A stretch of 64,000 bases of DNA, from assembly GCF_030400225.1 (NCBI RefSeq), contig NZ_VJYB01000004.1:124001-188000 (forward strand), read 5' to 3'. Origin of the DNA: Lactobacillus sp. UCMA15818 (GTDB taxonomy: Bacteria > Bacillota > Bacilli > Lactobacillales > Lactobacillaceae). The translations under genes and the position numbers were made by a program. This document shows, in pieces, positions 57,462 through 64,000 of the stretch (positions are counted from its first letter, which is position 1; the number at the start of each line of letters is the position of its first letter). Under the pieces are notes generated by a model that searched no databases, was not told the origin of the DNA, and was given only the letters and a program-made list of their open reading frames with translations.

Positions 57462-57667
57462 TCCAACTTTAAACTTTTTTGACACTAAACTCATAAATTC
57501 TAATTACTAGTTTAGCTATTTCAGCAAAAAATACCATAAGAAGAGACTACATCCCCTTTTCTTACAGTATCTTTATTACGCTTGTATACAGCCTTATCTG
57601 TAGAACTTATGACCAATGTTTACAATATAGATTTCCAAGCAATAACTTATCTCAAAATTAAATATTT

Positions 57668-58731
57668 CTATTTATCAAGTTTAATGGGAATCACAACTGG
57701 CAAATCAGCAGTTTCTACAAAACCCGTCTTTTTTGCCAACATGACACTTCTAATCAAGTTAACGACTGGTGCTGCTGAAGTAACATACCCTTCAAATTCT
57801 GGTATCAAACCATTGATGGTTGCATCAACGTCTCCAGGTAGTCCTTCAATATGAATTGCATTTTCTATCGGCAACTCAGGTGTCTCTTTGTGATCTACCT
57901 TGTGGACATAGCGCAAAGCTGCCACCTCATTACCATCATTATAAAGAGCCATAGTAAATCTATGACCGTAAATCATCCCTTTTCCAACAGGCCCTTTAAT
58001 CGTTTCTAAATTTTTAGGTGCAGTAAAAATTTCATGTTTAGTACGAAATTCATTATAAGATAAGCCAATTCGATCAGCCATCTCATAAACACCAGAGGAG
58101 TAATATGCATAAATAAACTTGGCAAGTATATCTTTATCAGAATCAAGTATTGGGTAACTATTTGGATCTCCACCATAAGAGAATACCTCTACCCACCCCG
58201 ATGTATTATGCCAATCGTCTTCACCGGATTGAACAGTTATTTTATCAACACGCCCCATCGTTCCTGCTATGACTAAAGGAATATAGGATGCATAATCTCC
58301 AGGAAGAAGTCCAAAGGGAACAAAAGCAACATTGTGCTCACTGGCATGGTCATTGAGTAATTTATACACGGCTGGCTGGCTATCCTTAATGTGATATACC
58401 GGAATTGTGGTAAGTACATTCTTACCAGCATCAAGCGATTTAATTATTCGCTTAGCGGATGGCATAAAAGTACCCTGTTTATCCATTTCAGTAGGGCAAA
58501 AATCTAAAACAATATCTGCATCTTGTTTTAACGCAGTATCAATATCATTTGTGACTTTAACTCCTACTGAATCAAATCCAAAAAATTCGCCCGCGTCTTT
58601 TTACCAATCTTATTAACATCAACATCAACAGCAGCGACTAGCTCAATTTTCTGACTACGTTCAGCTATCATCCGAACTGCAGAACGACCAACATTACCAA
58701 GACCCCAAATAATGACTTTGCATTTGTTCAT
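57668..58731 (-). pseudogene. NAD(P)-dependent amine dehydrogenase (2,4-diaminopentanoate dehydrogenase-like), frameshifted
   Basis: The first part, from MNKCKVIIWGLGNVGRSAVRM, is a DapB-like Rossmann domain that runs into a TAG. The rest continues in another frame: DAGEFFGFDSVGVKV, DADIVLDFCPTEMDK, AGKNVLTTIPVY, to VVIPIKLDK. The frames join if the A5 run at 58598-58602 (minus strand GGTAAAAAGACG) had one more A, giving ~355 residues, the normal size. AAAGGAAAGG precedes the chosen ATG. Genuine mutation, slippage or sequencing error are all possible. Confidence 0.82.
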
Positions 58732-58801
58732 GTTAAGCGTTTCCTTTCCTTTGATAACCACATTTTACATCTTTGTGAATTATTTTACAAATACACAAAT
58801 T

Positions 58802-58849
58802 AAAAAAAGTTCTGATATTAACTGATTTTCACCAATTAATACCAGAACT
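58802..58849 (-). terminator. Terminator of the second cfa gene
   Basis: On the minus strand AGTTCTGGTATTAA and TTAATATCAGAACT pair with a single mismatch around a 14-base loop and are followed by seven T. Confidence 0.9.
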
Positions 58850-58866
58850 AATCTTAGATTGTTTAC

Positions 58867-60039
58867 CTATTCATAAATATAATCACGTGTTCGTGGTAAG
58901 TTCTTTCCACTTGGTCCCTTAGAAATCAGATATTGAATACAATCAATATTACCTGATTCAAACGAGGCGGCACAAGCTTGCAGATATAAATCCCACATTC
59001 GAGTAAATTTCTCGTCCATCTTCTCTGAGATTTCATCTAAGTGATTCTTGAAGTTCTCATCCCAAATCTCAAGCGTATGTTGATAATGGCGCCTTAATGT
59101 CTCTACATCAAAGACTTGCATCCCTGCATCAATAATGTGCTTCAAATTTTCATTCAAGCCAGGAACATATCCACCTGGGAAAATATACTGGTTAATCCAA
59201 CCATTATATGCTCCACCTTGTTGTCGAGTTATTCCATGAATCAATGCAACCCCATCATTGCTCAAATACTTGGCAATTGTTTTGAAATAAGTTCCCAGAT
59301 TTTCTTCACCAACATGTTCAAACATCCCAACACTAGTAATGTAATCAAACGGCTCGTGTTTTAGTTCACGATAGTCTTCAAGGTATACTTCAGCCTTGTC
59401 TTCAAGACCTTCATCGGCAATTCTTTGTTTAACAAATTTGTATTGTTCTTCACTTAATGTTATCCCTGCAACTTTTAAACCAAATTCCTTTGCAGCGGTC
59501 AGCATTAAAGTTCCCCAGCCACAGCCAATATCCAACAATGTTTTCCCTTGTTGTGGGTCTAGTTTTTTAATAATATGACGTACCTTATTCATCTGAGCCT
59601 GTTCCAAGTTATCATCTTTATGTTCAAAATATGCACAAGAATATGTCATTGTTGGATCAAGCCACAGTCTATAGAAATCATTTCCCAAATCATAATGACT
59701 CTGAACATCATACTTGCTGATTTTCTCCGAATGGGACTGCTTTGGTAAAAACTTCTTTAGCTTACTATTATAAAAAAAGCTCTCAGCTGAATCATAAGCT
59801 GCCTTAACTAATTTTTGGATAGAACCATCAATCTGAATCCTTCCGTCCATATAGGCTTCCCCTAAGGCAATCGACGCATTGCGCATTATTTCCTTAACTG
59901 GAACGGATTCCTTAAAGGTAATGGTAACTTCTGGAGTTCCTTCACCATAAACTTCGCTTTCCCCATCCCAATAGTTAACACGTACTGGAATACTAAAAGA
60001 TTTACTTAACATTTTTTTATAAAAGATCTTATCAATCAC
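58867..60039 (-). CDS. cfa: Cyclopropane-fatty-acyl-phospholipid synthase, copy 2
   Basis: 390 aa. Same enzyme class as 15367-16548, with [36 protein letters not shown] and [12 protein letters not shown]. The GTG start is supported by alignment with copy 1 ([15 protein letters not shown] against MLEKNIYRKLLSHAF). The two proteins differ at many positions, so they are old paralogues. A clear terminator follows. It is a single gene and probably the housekeeping, stationary-phase copy. Confidence 0.94.
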   Translation of the reverse strand: MIDKIFYKKMLSKSFSIPVRVNYWDGESEVYGEGTPEVTITFKESVPVKEIMRNASIALGEAYMDGRIQIDGSIQKLVKAAYDSAESFFYNSKLKKFLPKQSHSEKISKYDVQSHYDLGNDFYRLWLDPTMTYSCAYFEHKDDNLEQAQMNKVRHIIKKLDPQQGKTLLDIGCGWGTLMLTAAKEFGLKVAGITLSEEQYKFVKQRIADEGLEDKAEVYLEDYRELKHEPFDYITSVGMFEHVGEENLGTYFKTIAKYLSNDGVALIHGITRQQGGAYNGWINQYIFPGGYVPGLNENLKHIIDAGMQVFDVETLRRHYQHTLEIWDENFKNHLDEISEKMDEKFTRMWDLYLQACAASFESGNIDCIQYLISKGPSGKNLPRTRDYIYE

Positions 60040-60141
60040 GGTGAATCGTCATCTACCTTCCACTAACTTTTTGTCACTAAACAATATAATTTTAACACTA
60101 ATTTTACTTTAATTCTAAGCAATACATTTAAAAAATACTTT

Positions 60142-61524
60142 TTATCCAATGATAACCTTTTCAGTCGGGTATTTATAATTAAAATCTTGTTCCTTCTTGG
60201 AAACAAATAACATCAGCATATATAACATTCCCACACGACCAACAAACATTAAAATGATTATCACACATTTACCTACCAAACTAAGTGAACTAGTTATCCC
60301 TAATGACAATCCGGTGGTTCCAAAAGCCGAAGCGACTTCAAAGATCAAGGAAATAAAAGTTGCTTTCTCAGTAAAAGACAAAATTAAAGTTGCAGCAGTA
60401 CATAATATTAACGACAAATTAACAACCACCACAGCTTTTTGAATATCATCTTGCCCAATTCTTCTTCCAAAGATATTGACATATCTTCGCCCGCGAATAA
60501 AAGACACCATATACAACATTAAAATTCCAATTGTTGTTGTTCGAACACCGCCGCCAACTGAACTTGGACTAGCTCCAATAAACATCAATATCGAAAATAA
60601 TAGCAAAGTTGTTGTCCGAAATCCAGTTAGTGCATCTAATTGTAATCCTGCATTTCGCGTTGTTGCACTATAAAATAATGACGTGATAATCTTTTCACTC
60701 CATGGCATATTAACAAAGCTATGGCTTACCTCGGACAGGAAAATTAATACCGCACCTACCACGAAAAAGATAACTGCGAAGAAAAAAGCAAGTTTGGAAA
60801 ATAATGAAAAACGATACTTTCCCCTACCATGTGTCCTAATCTTCAAAAAAAGCCACTCACGAAATTCTGTTAGAACTGGGAATCCAATTCCCCCAATTAG
60901 AATCAGTAAAATTACCAATAATAAGAAAATATAATCATGTCGAAATGGTATTAACGATTTCCCCGTGATATCAAAGCCAGCATTCGTAACAGCTGAAATG
61001 GCAATGTAGAAGCCCTCAAAAAGGGCACTTTTTAAATCATACAGACTATCAGTCAAGTATAAATATACCGAGAATATGACTCCTGCCACAAACTGCAAAG
61101 CCATCATCAACCCAAACACAGAATACACTAAACGAACCGTTCCGCTCAATCGTGGCTGATTCATGTCAACTTGGATTAGTTGCCGCTGGTGCAATGAAAT
61201 CCTTTGCCCAGTTATAACCATACCAACAGTCGCTATCATTGTTATCCCGAAGCCGCCTATCTGAAATAACAACTCTAACAGAAATATACCATAGTCGTTA
61301 TAGACTTCATGGAGGGGGACGGTACTAAGCCCTGTCACACTAATAGTCGAGACAGCCATAAAAAAGGTATCCAGGAGTGACACTTTTACTCCTGAATACT
61401 TAAAAAACGGAAGACATAGCAGAAAAAAGGTTATTATAATCAGCCCAAAATACACTGAAACCAGTAATTGAATTGGGGTAAACTTTTCCCTTATCTTGGT
61501 CCAAAGAGTCATAATACCAAACAT
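60142..61524 (-). CDS. KtrB/TrkH-family potassium uptake channel subunit
   Basis: 460 aa, about ten spans in four M1-P-M2 repeats. The four filter loops are visible: TISVTGLST, AVTNAGFD, ATTRNAGLQ and AFGTTGLSLG. The protein needs a KtrA-type RCK regulator; none is next to it. Two ATG starts (four codons apart) are about equally supported. A small DUF2187-like gene lies directly upstream on the same strand. Confidence 0.93.
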   Translation of the reverse strand: MFGIMTLWTKIREKFTPIQLLVSVYFGLIIITFFLLCLPFFKYSGVKVSLLDTFFMAVSTISVTGLSTVPLHEVYNDYGIFLLELLFQIGGFGITMIATVGMVITGQRISLHQRQLIQVDMNQPRLSGTVRLVYSVFGLMMALQFVAGVIFSVYLYLTDSLYDLKSALFEGFYIAISAVTNAGFDITGKSLIPFRHDYIFLLLVILLILIGGIGFPVLTEFREWLFLKIRTHGRGKYRFSLFSKLAFFFAVIFFVVGAVLIFLSEVSHSFVNMPWSEKIITSLFYSATTRNAGLQLDALTGFRTTTLLLFSILMFIGASPSSVGGGVRTTTIGILMLYMVSFIRGRRYVNIFGRRIGQDDIQKAVVVVNLSLILCTAATLILSFTEKATFISLIFEVASAFGTTGLSLGITSSLSLVGKCVIIILMFVGRVGMLYMLMLFVSKKEQDFNYKYPTEKVIIG

Positions 61525-61547
61525 TTCCTTATCTTTCCTTTACAAAA

Positions 61548-61799
61548 TTATTTTAGCAGTTTCATCTTTGAATAACTAACAACCACTTTTTGTTTTAAAT
61601 CCAGAGCCGTTTCTGAACCGCTATACTCATCATCAAAGTCAATTATTGCAGAATTCTTCAACTGTTTCTCAACAATCCCTTTAAAATGCTGTCTGTTAAA
61701 AATAAATGAAACATGCGTGCTCTTACCGAAAGGTTCGCCCAGTTCGTTAACCTCGATTATCTGTTTATTTTGCTCGCTTCTTTTTTCATTACTCATCAT
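61548..61799 (-). CDS. Small DUF2187-like protein
   Basis: 83 aa; the second Met has the better spacing to AGGAGG. The C-terminal half HFKGIVEKQLKNSAIIDFDDEYSG...QKVVVSYSKMKLL follows the DUF2187 (YkvS-like) β-barrel pattern of G-I/V-V-E-K and S-x-I-V/I-D. Function unknown. It precedes the potassium transporter gene by 23 bp and is probably co-transcribed. Confidence 0.65.
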   Translation of the reverse strand: MMSNEKRSEQNKQIIEVNELGEPFGKSTHVSFIFNRQHFKGIVEKQLKNSAIIDFDDEYSGSETALDLKQKVVVSYSKMKLLK

Positions 61800-62014
61800 T
61801 ATTCCTCCTCGAGATCAAGTCCGTTTATAAAAAAGTTAGCCACTCTCAATCCTTTGCTGGTAACCAACAATATTAATTATACCGCTAATTTATAGTTCAG
61901 ACTAATATCAGAGTGTGATATGTTGTACGAATCTCCAAACATCAACCAAGAATTATGAATATTGCCCAGTTTCAACCTTAAATTCTATGGTAATTTGTAC
62001 ACAGAATTTACAAC

Positions 62015-62043
62015 TTTACATTTTGCAAAATCTTTGTTAGACT
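62015..62043 (+). promoter_or_regulatory. Promoter of the thiamine-regulated operon
   Basis: TTTACA and TAGACT separated by 17 bp, about 25 bp before the riboswitch. Confidence 0.6.
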
Positions 62044-62065
62044 GAAATTGTTTTCAAGAGATTAA

Positions 62066-62141
62066 CAAACTGGGGTGCCTAATTGGCTGAGAACTACCCA
62101 TTGACCTGATCTGGACAATACCAGCGGAGGGAGCTTTGTGT
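62066..62141 (+). ncRNA. TPP (THI element) riboswitch
   Basis: Contains the conserved blocks CTGGGGTGCC, TTGGCTGAGA, ACCC, TTGACCTGATCTGG and ATACCAGCGGAGGGA in the right order. It senses thiamine pyrophosphate and switches off the downstream ECF transporter genes when thiamine is plentiful. Confidence 0.95.
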
Positions 62142-62173
62142 CGGTTAATGCTATATTAATCAAAGCAAACAAA

Positions 62174-62248
62174 CTGGGGCTAGGTCAAAAAGTAAATTTT
62201 GATCTGGCCTCTTTATAGATTTCGGGTAAATGTGTTCCATAAGTCATT
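62174..62248 (+). repeat. Intergenic repeat family copy R12, inside the riboswitch leader
   Basis: GGGGCTAGGTCAAAAAGTAA with TTTTGATCTGGCCTC forms the repeat's head hairpin, followed by TTTATAGATTTCGGGTAAA and TGTGTTCCATAAGTCA from the tail. It lies between the aptamer and the ykoE start, where the terminator of the expression platform would be. Confidence 0.75.
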
Positions 62249-62288
62249 TCTTTTTGTTGTCTCCAAATTATAAAGGGAGCGATTTATT

Positions 62289-62849
62289 ATGCAAACAGTT
62301 GATCACACAAAAAAGGGCTGGTCTGTCAAAGATGTAATTTTCTTGGCGATCATTGCTATTTTTTTCGGTATTATCTATCAAGTTTGGAGCTTTGCCTACT
62401 ATGCAATAGCTGCGACTCCACTCAAACCCTACGCAAACGACTTAACACTTGGGGTCTGGATTATGGCTGGTCCTTTGGCTGGAGTATTATTAAAAAAAGT
62501 TGGGGCGTCAGTTGTAGGAGAGTTATTAGCGGCAGCTGTTGAGATGCTATTATTTTCAAGTTGGGGTGCTTCCACACTGATCTCCGGTTTCGTTCAAGGA
62601 ATCGGCAATGAACTTGGTTTTGCAGCTACAGGTTACAAAAATTGGGGTAAACTAGGTTTATTATTGTCTACGATTGGTTCAACTATCATTACCTTTATCT
62701 GGGACTGGTTTCAAAGCGGATACAGTGCATATCATGTCGGACTGCTGCTCAGCCTCTTTATAATTCGTTTTATTTCGATTGGGTTCTTCTCTGGTATACT
62801 GGTATACTGGATTAAAAAATTAGTGGATAAATCTGGATTAATTAAATGA
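62289..62849 (+). CDS. ykoE: ECF transporter S component, YkoE family
   Basis: 186 aa with five to six spans. The start KKGWSVKDVIFLAIIAIFFGIIYQVW and ELLAAAVEMLLFSSWGASTLISGFVQGIGNELGFA are characteristic of YkoE, the substrate-binding subunit for thiamine or its pyrimidine. AAGGGAGCG precedes the ATG. The TPP riboswitch upstream and the coupled ATPase gene support this role. Confidence 0.95.
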   Translation: MQTVDHTKKGWSVKDVIFLAIIAIFFGIIYQVWSFAYYAIAATPLKPYANDLTLGVWIMAGPLAGVLLKKVGASVVGELLAAAVEMLLFSSWGASTLISGFVQGIGNELGFAATGYKNWGKLGLLLSTIGSTIITFIWDWFQSGYSAYHVGLLLSLFIIRFISIGFFSGILVYWIKKLVDKSGLIK

Positions 62850-64000
62850 GTATTTCCTTAAAAGTAGAAGATCTAACTTTCACTTATTCAAAGGATTCAG
62901 AACCGATATTTGACAACCTTGATTTTACATTGCCAATAAATTCTTTTAATTTATTAATCGGACCTTCTGGGAGTGGAAAATCCACTATTTTCAAGTTAAT
63001 GTCTGGCCTCTATCCACAATACAATGGTACTAAAAAGAGTGGCCGCATTTTACTTAATGGGCAAGAAATTACAGATATTGTCCCCTTTGAGCGTGCCCGG
63101 CATGTTGCGATGCTCTTTCAAAATCCCAGTAGACAGTTCGCAATGAAAACTGTCTTTGAACAACTAGTATTTGCTTTAGAAAATATTCAATATCCAGCTC
63201 ATTTAATCACAAAAAAAGCAACCACAGTTCTTAATAATTTGAATCTATGGCAGTTTAAGGATCGAGTATTACAGACGCTTTCTGGCGGTGAACAGCAGCG
63301 TGTGGCTTTAGCGACCATTCTCGCTCTTGATAGTCCCATTATTTTTTTGGATGAACCTTTTGCTAACATTGACTCTGCTTCACGACTTGTAATCTTAGCT
63401 GAATTAAAACAAATGCAGATTGCACAACATAAGACTATTTTCATTTCTGACCATGATATTTCCAATTACGCTGGACTCGTCAATCATTTATATGAAATCA
63501 AATTATCTTCAAAGAACTTGCTTGAACTGCCCTTGTCCAAGCTTTCAAAACTACCGAATCAAACGAAAATTGTAAAGAAGAACCTACCTGATAATGCTGC
63601 ATTTTCGTGGCATAATCTAAGTTTCCACATCGGAGAACGCTTATTGCTGTCACCAAATTCACTCAGTATTCCTAAAGGGTATGTTGGACTTTTATCAGGT
63701 GATAATGGGATTGGCAAATCAACTCTCTTTGCTGCATTAGCTCATCAAAAAAAGTATAGCGGAAACATCTTTTATAATGGTAAACCTTCTGAAAAAATCA
63801 GACTGAATAATTGGGCTAAAATCGTTGCTAATATTTTCCAAAACAGTAGTGACCAATTCATCAAGCTTCGGGTTAACGAAGAACTAGAACTCTCACAATC
63901 AAACTCGCTTCATTCAGAATATTGGACGGCCAAGCGGGTTCAAGATGCAGTTAACAAACTTAATCTCACTCACGTATTAGAACATGTTAACTATCAACTC
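62846..64000 (+). CDS. ykoD: ECF transporter duplicated ATPase, YkoD family (3' end outside window)
   Basis: At least 385 codons, cut by the right edge. Two ABC ATPase domains in one chain: the first has Walker A GPSGSGKST (~residue 40), LSGGEQQRVALATILALDSPIIFLDEP and a final His in FISDHD; the second has Walker A GDNGIGKST and a Q-loop NIFQNSSDQF near residue 330. Its ATG overlaps the ykoE stop (ATGA). A YkoC-like T component would be expected next. Confidence 0.95.
   Translation, partial: MSISLKVEDLTFTYSKDSEPIFDNLDFTLPINSFNLLIGPSGSGKSTIFKLMSGLYPQYNGTKKSGRILLNGQEITDIVPFERARHVAMLFQNPSRQFAMKTVFEQLVFALENIQYPAHLITKKATTVLNNLNLWQFKDRVLQTLSGGEQQRVALATILALDSPIIFLDEPFANIDSASRLVILAELKQMQIAQHKTIFISDHDISNYAGLVNHLYEIKLSSKNLLELPLSKLSKLPNQTKIVKKNLPDNAAFSWHNLSFHIGERLLLSPNSLSIPKGYVGLLSGDNGIGKSTLFAALAHQKKYSGNIFYNGKPSEKIRLNNWAKIVANIFQNSSDQFIKLRVNEELELSQSNSLHSEYWTAKRVQDAVNKLNLTHVLEHVNYQL

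Overview
The window is AT-rich DNA of a low-GC Gram-positive lactic acid bacterium, most likely a member of the Lactobacillaceae. Supporting features are Bacillota-type AGGAGG ribosome binding sites, a cellobiose-type PTS operon, a class III fructose-1,6-bisphosphatase, a DUF915 hydrolase, a methionine-type T-box leader, a TPP riboswitch in front of a YkoE/YkoD transporter and two cyclopropane fatty acid synthases. No rRNA, tRNA or CRISPR array was seen, and I do not assign a genus.

Layout. 1-2 kb: a truncated, frameshifted DUF1906 (Rv2525c-like) gene runs off the left edge, followed by a GntR/UTRA regulator. 2.1-7.2 kb: a complete beta-glucoside operon on the minus strand (GH1, IIC, IIB, IIA, GH1, then gntR) behind a consensus promoter. 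7.3-9.9 kb: a decayed junction with an integrase relic, a small XRE regulator and a copied 3' end of gpmA. 9.9-27.9 kb: a redox and detoxification region dense in dehydrogenases, aldo-keto reductases, flavodoxins and SDRs, many of them broken. Four promoters here have a 19-bp spacer and a dyad typical of MerR-family control, and a MerR gene lies in the same region. 28.4-39.2 kb: mostly core genes (gpmA, patB-like, an AI-2E family exporter, fbp, galE, GntR, histidine phosphatase, DedA). 39.3-44.4 kb: three tandem, overlapping large membrane proteins of the YfhO/PTPS-related (GT-C like) type. 44.7-52 kb: OsmC plus lipoate ligase, a T-box-controlled Ldh2-type dehydrogenase, an acetyltransferase, a CadD-like transporter, a quinone reductase, a SAP-domain protein and an SDR. 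52-57.5 kb: an IS3 relic, a RelE/RelB-type toxin-antitoxin pair, an MFS relic, and an IS1341-type element carrying TnpB that splits a quinone-reductase gene next to its divergent HxlR regulator. 57.6-64 kb: a frameshifted amine dehydrogenase, a second Cfa, a KtrB-like potassium transporter and a TPP-riboswitch-controlled YkoE-YkoD locus running off the right edge.

Two things stand out beyond gene content. First, a family of intergenic repeats (about 12 full or partial copies, up to ~170 bp) combines a terminator-like hairpin with a longer structured tail. One copy lies in the TPP riboswitch leader. Second, there is a notable density of recently broken genes: three nonsense codons in one ADH, one-base losses in A-tracts of two genes, an in-frame-reconstructible TnpB insertion, and several 3' gene fragments. 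The redox region with MerR-type promoters appears to be a coordinated electrophile or aldehyde response that is partly decaying. I did not find an obviously new multi-gene defence system.
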